DNA from: Halococcaceae archaeon
GTDB lineage: Archaea; Halobacteriota; Halobacteria; Halobacteriales; Halalkalicoccaceae
Reading direction: 5' to 3'
NCBI GenBank assembly: GCA_007128515.1
Contig: SKXI01000092.1
Span: 1 to 5,347 of the forward strand
Length of the DNA stretch: 5,347 bases
Shown: one piece after another, positions 1-5,347 of the stretch
How the letters are laid out: the number at the start of each line of letters is the position of its first letter
Position numbering within the stretch: the first letter of the stretch is position 1
Program-made: the position numbers and the translations under genes
Notes under the pieces: generated by a model
Databases searched by the model: none
The model's input: only the letters and a program-made list of their open reading frames with translations
What the model was told of the DNA's origin: nothing

Positions 1-1740
1 AAGAGCGGGCTCCCGATCCTGCTCTCGCGGACGAGCGACGAGAAACACATCGCGTTCATCGAGGACACGGCGATCCCGGCCGAGCACCTCCCGGCGTTCG
101 TCGAGGGGTTCGAGGAGATCCTGGCCGAAGAGGGGACGTTCGCGAGCTACTACGCCCACGCCGGGCCCGGCGTGCTCCACATCCGGCCGCTGATCAACAC
201 CAAAACCGAGGAGGGGCTCGCCTCGTTCGAGGCGATCGCCGACGGCGTCACCGACCTCGTCGTCGAGTACGGCGGGTCGGTCTCGGGCGAGCACGGCGAC
301 GGCCGCGCGCGCACCCAGTGGAACAGAAAGCTCTACGGCGACGAGGTCTTCTCGCTGTTCGAGGAGCTGAAGACGGCGTTCGACCCGGACTGGCTGCTCA
401 ACCCCGGCCAGGTCTGTGGCGACGTCGCGATGACCGAGAACCTCCGGTTCGACCCCGACTACGAGTTCGACGCGGGCTTCGATCCCGTCCTGAACTGGGA
501 GAACGAGAACGGCTTCCAGGGGATGGTCGAGCTCTGTCACGGCTGTGGCGGCTGTCGCGGTCCCCAGGCGACCACGGGCGGCGTGATGTGTCCGACGTTC
601 CGGGCGGCCGAGGAGGAGATCACCGCCACGAGGGGGAGAGCGAACATGCTCAGACAGGCGATGAGCGGCGACCTCCCCGACGAACAGTTCAGCGACGAGT
701 TCGTAACCGAAGTACTCGACCTCTGTATCGGCTGTAAGGGCTGCAAGATCGACTGTCCGAGCGGGGTGGACATGGCGAAGCTGAAGGCGGAGGTGACCCA
801 CGAGTACCACCGGCGCGAGGGTGCGGACGGGAGGGCGAAGCTGTTCGCGAACTTCGATCGGCTCGCGCCACTCGCGAGCGCGACGGCGCCGGTGTCGAAC
901 CTCCTCACGTCGCTTCCGGGGAGTTCGCTGCTCGCGGAGCGGACGATGGGGATCGCCCGGGAGCGCTCGCTCCCCGAGTTCCAGCGGGAGACGCTGGTCG
1001 ACTGGTTCGAAGGGCGTGGCGGGAGTTCGGTCGGGGAGAGCGAGGCCGAGCGTCGTGCCCTGGTCGTCCCCGACACCTACACGAACCACGTCCATCCGGA
1101 GGTCGGGAACGCCGCGGTCCGGGTGCTGGAGAACGCGGGCGTGCACGTCGCGATCCCAGAGGAGGTCACCGACAGCGGCCGGCCCGCGTTCTCGAAGGGC
1201 TTTCTCGACCTCGCGAGCGATCGCGCGACCGAGAACGTGACGGCGCTCGCGCCGCGAGTCGAGGAGGGGTGGGACGTCGTCGTCGTCGAGCCGAGCGATG
1301 CCGTCATGTTCCAGTCGGACTACCACGACCTGCTCTCGGGTCGGTTCGTCGACCTGGTGGCCGAAAACACCTATAGCGTGATGGAGTACGTGGACACGTT
1401 CGGGCTCGACGTACCCGAGGCGGGCGGCGACCGGCTGACGTATCACGGCCACTGCCACCAGAAGGCGACGGCGAAGGACCACCACACGGCGGCCGTGCTC
1501 ACGAAAGCGGGTTTCGAGGTCGACGTCCTCGACAGCGGTTGCTGCGGGATGGCCGGTTCCTTCGGCTACGAGGCCGAACACTACGCGATGAGCCAGGCGA
1601 TCGGACGGATCCTCTTCTCGCAGATCGACGAGAGCGGCGGGCGCGTCGTCGCTCCCGGCACCTCCTGTCGGACACAGATCGGCGACGAGTACGGTGAGGA
1701 GCCGCCACACCCGATCGAGGTGCTCGCCGAGTCGCTCTGA
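1..1740 (+). CDS. FAD-linked oxidase / Fe-S fusion protein, D-lactate (2-hydroxyacid) dehydrogenase type, C-terminal 579 residues
   Basis: This is a 5'-truncated gene. The frame is open from base 1 and ends at TGA 1738-1740, so an apparent GTG start at 172 is internal. Residues are numbered from the window edge. Residues 1-135 are the C-terminal part of a GlcD/D-2-hydroxyacid dehydrogenase FAD-oxidase: H53-x6-H60 in HAGPGVLHIRP and SGEHGDGRAR at 95-104, where relatives place substrate and metal ligands. A ferredoxin-like module follows, with C179-x2-C182-x2-C185-x11-C197-P and C242-x2-C245-x2-C248-x3-C252-P, typical of two [4Fe-4S] clusters. A cysteine-rich (CCG) region comes next: the second half is intact (HCHQ 484-487, DSGCCG 511-516, C556), while the first half (about 354-440) lacks the usual cysteines. 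Members of this fusion family are about 1000 residues, so roughly 400 are missing. The likely role is oxidation of D-lactate or a related 2-hydroxyacid, with electrons passed through Fe-S clusters to a membrane carrier. The family is clear; the substrate (D-lactate, glycolate or 2-hydroxyglutarate) cannot be fixed from sequence. No membrane segment is visible. Confidence 0.9.
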   Translation, partial: KSGLPILLSRTSDEKHIAFIEDTAIPAEHLPAFVEGFEEILAEEGTFASYYAHAGPGVLHIRPLINTKTEEGLASFEAIADGVTDLVVEYGGSVSGEHGDGRARTQWNRKLYGDEVFSLFEELKTAFDPDWLLNPGQVCGDVAMTENLRFDPDYEFDAGFDPVLNWENENGFQGMVELCHGCGGCRGPQATTGGVMCPTFRAAEEEITATRGRANMLRQAMSGDLPDEQFSDEFVTEVLDLCIGCKGCKIDCPSGVDMAKLKAEVTHEYHRREGADGRAKLFANFDRLAPLASATAPVSNLLTSLPGSSLLAERTMGIARERSLPEFQRETLVDWFEGRGGSSVGESEAERRALVVPDTYTNHVHPEVGNAAVRVLENAGVHVAIPEEVTDSGRPAFSKGFLDLASDRATENVTALAPRVEEGWDVVVVEPSDAVMFQSDYHDLLSGRFVDLVAENTYSVMEYVDTFGLDVPEAGGDRLTYHGHCHQKATAKDHHTAAVLTKAGFEVDVLDSGCCGMAGSFGYEAEHYAMSQAIGRILFSQIDESGGRVVAPGTSCRTQIGDEYGEEPPHPIEVLAESL

Positions 1741-1741
1741 C

Positions 1742-1766
1742 GGTCGCGCCGCGATCGTTCGCGACC
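1742..1766. repeat. 7-bp perfect inverted repeat after the dehydrogenase stop codon
   Basis: GGTCGCG at 1742-1748 is repeated as its exact reverse complement CGCGACC at 1760-1766, separated by 11 nt that contain a smaller nested palindrome (CGATCG). It begins one base after the upstream stop codon and ends 8 bases before the TATA-like box of the next gene. It could be a hairpin at the 3' end of the dehydrogenase mRNA or an operator half-site pair for the ligase promoter. No T-tract follows, so a standard archaeal terminator is not supported, and GC-rich DNA yields such short repeats by chance. Confidence 0.35.
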
Positions 1767-1774
1767 ACGTCAAC

Positions 1775-1780
1775 GTTTAG
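1775..1780 (+). promoter_or_regulatory. TATA-like promoter element for the ADP-forming CoA ligase gene (leaderless start)
   Basis: GTTTAG is the most AT-rich stretch in an otherwise very GC-rich 64-bp gap. Its centre lies about 27 nt upstream of ATG 1805, the spacing at which a haloarchaeal TATA box directs transcription to start at or just before the start codon. The purine/C-rich bases just upstream (CGTCAAC) could act as the BRE for TFB, but the match is loose. No GGAGG-like ribosome-binding site precedes the ATG, which agrees with leaderless translation. The element also argues against starting at GTG 1781, which would lie directly against the TATA box, upstream of any transcript it could drive. 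Confidence 0.55.
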
Positions 1781-1804
1781 GTGCCGCCGCCTCGCAGATG
1801 GGGT

Positions 1805-3934
1805 ATGAGCGAACGCGAGCCGCTCGACGCGCTCTTCTCGCCCGACTCGATCGCGGTCGTGGGCGCGAGCCCCGACTCCTGGTACTCCTCGCAGCTGGTC
1901 GAGAACTGTCTCGAGTACGGCTTCACCGGTGAACTCTTCCTCGTCAACCCCGGCCGCGAGGAGGCCTGGGGCCGGCGGTGTTACGACTCGATCGAGGAGC
2001 TCCCCGAGACGGTCGATCTCGCGGTGATCTCGATACCCAGGGAGTACGTCGTCGACGTCGCTCGATCCGCTGGCGAGCGCGGCGTACCGGCCGCGCTGGT
2101 GCTCTCGGCGGGGTTCGCGGAGGCCGACGAGGAGGGCGAACGGCTCGAGGCGGAACTGGCCGCCGTCGCGGCCGAGACGGGGATCCGGATCTGTGGGCCG
2201 AACTGTATCGGGGTGGCGAACGCTGGCGAGGAGGTCGTGCTGACGAGCACCTGCTCGCGGAAACCCGACCCCGGATCGGTCGGCCTGGTGAGCCAGTCGG
2301 GCGCGCTCGCGTTCACCACCTTCTTCGAACGCGGGGCCGACGAGTCGCTCTCGTTCTCACACGTCGTCTCGACGGGCAACGAGGCGGATCTCACGCTCCC
2401 CGAGTACGTCGCGTACCTCGGGGAGCGGGAGTCGGTCGAGGTGCTCTGTCTCTACGTAGAGGGGGTGGACGACCCCCGTGCGTTCGTGCGAGCGGCGAGC
2501 GACGCGGTCGCGGGTGGGACGCCTGTGCTCGCCGTGAAGGTCGGCCGAAGCGAGTCAGCTGCAGCCGCTTCGGTCTCGCACACGGGGTCGATCACCGGGA
2601 GCGACGACGCCTGGGAGGGCGCGTTCCGACAGTCGGGCGTCGAACGCGTCGAGGACATCCCCGACCTGCTGGCTCGGGCGAAGGGCCACGCGCGGTACGA
2701 GAGTCCCGAGTCGAACCGGGTCTGCATCGCCTCGACCAGCGGCGGGCTGGGGAGCCTCCTCGCGGACATGGCGGCAGAGCGCGGTCTCTCGCTCCCCCCG
2801 ATCGGCGAGGGGGCCCAGCGAGCGCTCGAGGCGATCGACGGGCTGCTCACGTACGACGGCTTCGGCAACCCGGCGGACATCCGGGGCTACGGCGCGGACG
2901 CCCTCCCGGAGATCGCCGACGCGCTCTTCGCCGACGACGCGTTCGACGCCTACGTCTTCGCGATCGGGCTCTCGGCGGTCGACGACCGCGCCGAGCGGAT
3001 CGCCGACGACCTGCGTACGGTCGTCGAGCGGGGTGAGAAGCCGGTGTTCGTGCTCTGGACGGGTCGGAGGACACCCGAAGAGGGTGGCGGGCGCCCGTTC
3101 GAACGCGTCGCGGAGGTCGCTCCCCTCTACGCCGATCCCGGCCGGTGTCTCGACGCATTCGCGTCGCTGGTCGAGGCGAGCGACAGACGGGACGACGCGA
3201 GCCACAGGGCGAGCCCCCTCCGTGAGGACGAGCCGGCGGGCGCCGCCGGTCTGGACCTGCCGACCGACCGGCCGCTCGGATGGGGGGAAGCGGCCTCGCT
3301 GATGCGATCGGTCGGGATCGAGCCGGTGGAGACGGCCGTCGTTCGGACGGCGGAGCGGGCGGTGGCCGTCGCCTCGGGGATCGACGGACCGGTCGTTCTC
3401 AAGGTGGACGACCCGGCGCTCTCCCACCGGAGCGACGCCGGCGCGGTCGCGCTCGGTCTCGATAGCGAGGACGCGATCCGCGACGCCTTCGACCGTATCG
3501 TCGAGAACGCGGAGGCGTTCGACCCGTCGATCCGTGATCCGGACGTACTCGTCCAGCCGGAGGTCGACGAGGGTGTCGAGACGATCGTCGGGATCACCCG
3601 TGAGGAGGGTTTCGGCCCGGTGCTCACGATCGGTTCCGGCGGGGTCGAGGTCGAGCACGGATCCGACGTGACGGTCGTCGTTCCCCCCGTCACCGCTCAC
3701 GACGTCGACCGTGCGCTCACCGAGATCGGGCTAGAGGTCGCGCTCGAGGCACCCCGACGCGACCGGAGCTACGACCGGGCGGCGTTCGTCGACCTCTCGA
3801 CCCGTCTCGGGGCGCTCGCGACCCGTCACCCGGAGCTCTCCGAGTTCGAGTGTAACCCCGTGATCGTCCACGAGTCGGGCTGTTCCGTCGTGGATCTGCT
3901 CTGTCGAGTCGGTAGTACGGACAGTAGTAGTTAA
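1805..3934 (+). CDS. ADP-forming acetate/acyl-CoA ligase, fused alpha and beta subunits (709 aa)
   Basis: This cytosolic NDP-forming acyl-CoA synthetase interconverts acyl-CoA + ADP + Pi and free acid + CoA + ATP; in archaea the best known reaction is acetate formation from acetyl-CoA with ATP yield. Domains in order: CoA-binding Rossmann domain (about 8-125, SIAVVGAS at 15-22); succinyl-CoA-ligase-like domains (GPNC at 131-134, QSG at 164-166); the alpha phosphohistidine site in SHTGSITGSDDAW with His259; a further ligase domain with NPAD at 355-358; an Asp/Arg-rich linker (about 458-490); and a C-terminal ATP-grasp domain (about 491-709) with the second phosphohistidine candidate His541 in LSHRSDAG, GFGPV at 602-606 and ECNPV at 682-686. 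Length and order match the fused form common in haloarchaea. ATG 1805 is chosen over in-frame GTG 1781 because of the TATA spacing and because the family N-terminus starts just before the Rossmann strand. Some ATP-grasp positions differ from consensus (HRSD for HKSD, SDAGAV for SDVGGV), so this may be a paralogue using another acyl group. The stop codon overlaps the opposing A/T tract. Family is secure; substrate is not. Confidence 0.9.
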   Translation: MSEREPLDALFSPDSIAVVGASPDSWYSSQLVENCLEYGFTGELFLVNPGREEAWGRRCYDSIEELPETVDLAVISIPREYVVDVARSAGERGVPAALVLSAGFAEADEEGERLEAELAAVAAETGIRICGPNCIGVANAGEEVVLTSTCSRKPDPGSVGLVSQSGALAFTTFFERGADESLSFSHVVSTGNEADLTLPEYVAYLGERESVEVLCLYVEGVDDPRAFVRAASDAVAGGTPVLAVKVGRSESAAAASVSHTGSITGSDDAWEGAFRQSGVERVEDIPDLLARAKGHARYESPESNRVCIASTSGGLGSLLADMAAERGLSLPPIGEGAQRALEAIDGLLTYDGFGNPADIRGYGADALPEIADALFADDAFDAYVFAIGLSAVDDRAERIADDLRTVVERGEKPVFVLWTGRRTPEEGGGRPFERVAEVAPLYADPGRCLDAFASLVEASDRRDDASHRASPLREDEPAGAAGLDLPTDRPLGWGEAASLMRSVGIEPVETAVVRTAERAVAVASGIDGPVVLKVDDPALSHRSDAGAVALGLDSEDAIRDAFDRIVENAEAFDPSIRDPDVLVQPEVDEGVETIVGITREEGFGPVLTIGSGGVEVEHGSDVTVVVPPVTAHDVDRALTEIGLEVALEAPRRDRSYDRAAFVDLSTRLGALATRHPELSEFECNPVIVHESGCSVVDLLCRVGSTDSSS

Positions 3935-3939
3935 AAAAA
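3933..3939 (-). terminator. T7 tract, probable terminator of the minus-strand coiled-coil gene
   Basis: Seven consecutive A on the plus strand read as TTTTTTT on the minus strand, about 120 nt beyond the stop of the gene at 4061-5329. Archaeal termination is driven mainly by U-tracts without a required hairpin, so this is the best candidate end for that transcript. It overlaps the TAA stop codon (3932-3934) of the convergent ligase gene, so the minus-strand mRNA would run up to the very end of its neighbour's coding sequence. Confidence 0.5.
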
Positions 3940-3977
3940 GTGAGTCGGAGATTCGATCGAGACCGGGATAGCAGGCG

Positions 3978-3983
3978 TTTTTT
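3978..3983 (+). terminator. T6 tract, probable terminator of the CoA ligase gene
   Basis: Six consecutive T follow GCAGGCG, 43 nt after the ligase stop codon. This is the only T-run of this length downstream on the plus strand, in a background where such runs are rare. It fits an intrinsic archaeal U-tract terminator. No strong hairpin sits immediately before it. Confidence 0.5.
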
Positions 3984-4006
3984 CCGAATGGGAAACGACC
4001 TCGTTC

Positions 4007-4026
4007 AACGACTTCCGTTCGTCGTT
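4007..4026. repeat. Short inverted repeat in the convergent intergenic gap
   Basis: AACGAC at 4007-4012 pairs with GTCGTT at 4021-4026 across an 8-nt loop. It lies in the predicted 3' untranslated region of the minus-strand gene, 35 nt past its stop codon, so it could fold in that RNA and protect or shape its 3' end. The stem is only 6 bp and no T-run adjoins it. Nothing else stands out in the rest of the 126-bp gap (3935-4060) apart from the two T-tracts. Confidence 0.25.
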
Positions 4027-4060
4027 CCGATCGGTTCGGCCGGGGCCTCGACCGGGTCGC

Positions 4061-5329
4061 CTACCCGCTGAACATCTCGCCGAGCTGGTCACGCCAGCTC
4101 TCGATCTCCTCGACCGAGTCCTGGACCTCCTCGACCTCGACGCGGACGGCGGCGATCCGTTCCGGGAGGTCGGCGTCGAGCTCCTCGAGTTCGGCCTCGA
4201 TCTCGGCGACGTCGCTCCTGACGCCGACGAGCTTCCCTCGAACCTCGTCGACGGGGGCCTCGAGGTCACGAACCGTCTCCTCGACGGACTCGATCTCCCC
4301 CTCGAGTTCGGCGAGTTCGTCGATCTTCGCTTCGAGTTCCGCGAGTTCGTCGACCCTCGCTTCGAGGTCGGCGAGTGACGTCTCGATCTCCTCGGTTCGC
4401 TCGCGGGACTCCTCGAGGAGCTGCTCGCCGGTCCCGTTTTCGTCGATGAACGCCGAGAAGGCGTCGCTGTAGGCCTCGAGCTCGCTCACACGTGACTGGA
4501 GGTGTCCGAGCTGGGTGTCGGCGCTGGACGAGGCTGCCTCGGACACTTCGACCGCCTGCCGGATGACCGCGAGATCATCGTCGGAGGCCTCTCCCGCCCG
4601 GAACTCCGCCGCGAGGCTCGCTATCGTTCCCTGGCTCGAACCGATCGTCGGCTCGTTTCCGTCGGCATCGAGCTCGTCCACGTCGGCATCCCCTGCGGGA
4701 GCCGGGTCCACGCTCTCGTCGGGCTCGTCCATCTCGACGGCCGGCTCGGGTGACTCGGCGTCGATCGTCGGCTCCGTCGTTCCACCCTCGACGGCCGAAT
4801 CGGCGGACTCGCCCTCGACCGCCGCGAGGCGTTCGTCGAGCGAACCGGCCGCCTCCGGCTCGTCGAGACCGGGCACCGACTCGCGCGAGCCGTCGATGAA
4901 CTCCCTCACGACTGCCGTCGTCTCCTCCGAGACGAGCTCTCCCTCGGGCTCCATCGAGACGCTGCCGGACTCCACTTCGAGCCTGGGGGCGACCATGAAC
5001 GGCCGTGCCTGCTCGTGATCGTCGATCCGGATCGCGTAGACCGTCGAGACGAACTCGCCCGCCTCGAGCGTGCGTTCGAACGCGACCCGACTGTCCTCGT
5101 ACGCCGACCAGCAGTCGCTCTCGTACTCCGGGTGGAAGCCGATCTTCTCGACCGGGAAGCTCTCGGGGATCTCGTCGACCAGCCTGATCGTGGCGGGTTC
5201 GTTCCGTTCCGAATCGATCGTGAACGTTATCGTGGGGACCGCGAACGCCTCCGGCTCGAACCGCTTTTCCACCCTCACACCCTCCGCTTCGATCTCGATC
5301 CGCTCGTACTCGTCTACCTCCTGACTCAT
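4061..5329 (-). CDS. Uncharacterised acidic coiled-coil protein with beta-rich N-terminal domain (422 aa)
   Basis: I do not recognise a named family and assign no function. Four regions are visible. Residues 1-118 look like a compact beta-sandwich-type domain of alternating strands (TITFTIDS at 33-40, ATIRLVDEIPESFP at 46-59, GFHPEY at 64-69, STVYAIRI at 95-102) with the only cysteine, C73, next to W74. Residues 119-235 are a low-complexity linker rich in Glu, Asp, Ser and Pro, with one possible short helix at 135-150 before VPGL (151-155 region). Residues 236-262 look helical. Residues about 272-412 are a long coiled coil, interrupted near 296-301 by DENGTG, with a decad repeat at 322-351. 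There is no signal peptide, membrane segment or lipobox, so a soluble cytoplasmic oligomer, adaptor or scaffold is plausible. The start is the first Met of the frame (CAT at 5327-5329), with no Shine-Dalgarno sequence before it; only 18 bp of upstream DNA is present, so its promoter is outside the window. It converges on the CoA ligase gene and is not in an operon with it. Composition matches its neighbours, so nothing suggests recent transfer. Confidence 0.8.
   Translation of the reverse strand: MSQEVDEYERIEIEAEGVRVEKRFEPEAFAVPTITFTIDSERNEPATIRLVDEIPESFPVEKIGFHPEYESDCWSAYEDSRVAFERTLEAGEFVSTVYAIRIDDHEQARPFMVAPRLEVESGSVSMEPEGELVSEETTAVVREFIDGSRESVPGLDEPEAAGSLDERLAAVEGESADSAVEGGTTEPTIDAESPEPAVEMDEPDESVDPAPAGDADVDELDADGNEPTIGSSQGTIASLAAEFRAGEASDDDLAVIRQAVEVSEAASSSADTQLGHLQSRVSELEAYSDAFSAFIDENGTGEQLLEESRERTEEIETSLADLEARVDELAELEAKIDELAELEGEIESVEETVRDLEAPVDEVRGKLVGVRSDVAEIEAELEELDADLPERIAAVRVEVEEVQDSVEEIESWRDQLGEMFSG
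4306..4365 (-). repeat. Two tandem 30-bp units inside the coiled-coil region
   Basis: Plus-strand units 4306-4335 and 4336-4365 are adjacent and match at 27 of 30 positions. In the minus-strand protein they give two copies of a ten-residue unit, LEARVDELAE (322-331) and LEAKIDELAE (332-341), followed by a more diverged third, LEGEIESVEE (342-351). High identity at the DNA level, including third positions, points to duplication rather than convergence on a coiled-coil pattern. Ten residues is not a multiple of seven, so each unit shifts the heptad phase by three, a stammer-like step. Confidence 0.85.
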
Positions 5330-5347
5330 ACCCGATACTCTCGCTAC

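Noticed and set aside
172..1740. GTG at 172 as the start of the dehydrogenase gene
   Set aside because: The frame is open to base 1 and the upstream residues continue the FAD-oxidase domain (for example the HAGPG motif at residues 53-57), so the GTG is an internal valine codon.
1781..1804. GTG at 1781 as an alternative start of the CoA ligase, adding 8 residues
   Set aside because: It abuts the TATA-like box, so it would lie upstream of the expected transcript start, and the added residues (MPPPRRWG) do not resemble the acidic, family-like N-terminus that follows.
2555..3700. Long antisense open frame of 381 codons opposite the CoA ligase
   Set aside because: Very GC-rich DNA has few stop codons in antisense frames. 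The translation is rich in Arg, Gly, Val and Asp without recognisable motifs, while the plus strand encodes clear conserved domains over the same span.
3935..4060. A small gene or RNA in the convergent gap
   Set aside because: The gap is 126 bp, has no coding-like frame with a plausible start, no tRNA-like fold, and is accounted for by the two 3' untranslated regions.
4642..4774. A 13-bp sequence (CGATCGTCGGCTC) occurring at 4642-4654 and 4762-4774
   Set aside because: Both copies encode an EPTI segment in the low-complexity linker in the same frame. Short repeats are expected from biased codon use there, and no structure such as a mobile element or attachment site surrounds them.
4515..5018. 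Plus-strand open frames opposite the coiled-coil gene, Ser-rich
   Set aside because: The Ser-rich composition is what results from reading the complement of Glu/Asp/Ala-rich codons; the minus-strand frame has an acidic haloarchaeal composition and coherent domains.

Overview
The window looks like a piece of a haloarchaeal (class Halobacteria) chromosome. The DNA is very GC-rich with strong G/C preference at third codon positions, and the proteins are rich in Asp and Glu as expected of a salt-in proteome. The gene starts lack Shine-Dalgarno sequences. The one complete intergenic promoter region has a TATA-like element about 27 nt before an ATG, which fits leaderless archaeal transcription. The protein types also fit: an FAD/Fe-S 2-hydroxyacid dehydrogenase and an ADP-forming acyl-CoA synthetase. 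This is inference from composition and gene type; there is no rRNA or other phylogenetic marker.

Layout: (1) 1-1740, plus strand, is the C-terminal 579 residues of a large FAD-linked oxidase fused to an Fe-S electron-transfer module (D-lactate/2-hydroxyacid dehydrogenase type); the start lies off the left edge. (2) 1741-1804 is a short spacer with a 7-bp inverted repeat and then a TATA-like box. (3) 1805-3934, plus strand, is a 709-residue fused alpha-beta ADP-forming acetate/acyl-CoA ligase with both expected phosphorylatable histidines. (4) 3935-4060 is a convergent intergenic gap with a T-tract for each direction, placed so that the two transcripts' 3' ends should overlap. (5) 4061-5329, minus strand, is a 422-residue protein of unknown function: a beta-rich N-terminal domain, a long acidic linker and a C-terminal coiled coil containing a recent 30-bp in-frame tandem duplication. 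(6) 5330-5347 is 18 bp of its upstream region, too short to contain its promoter.

The two plus-strand genes make metabolic sense together. A 2-hydroxyacid such as D-lactate would be oxidised to a 2-oxoacid and passed to acyl-CoA by enzymes encoded elsewhere, and the ADP-forming ligase would convert acyl-CoA to free acid plus ATP, or the reverse. They are not an obvious tight operon, because the second gene appears to have its own promoter. The convergent coiled-coil gene has no evident link to them.

I found no mobile element, CRISPR array, RNA gene or defence system. The least explained item is the coiled-coil protein. The metabolic genes are recognisable families with some departures from their consensus motifs.
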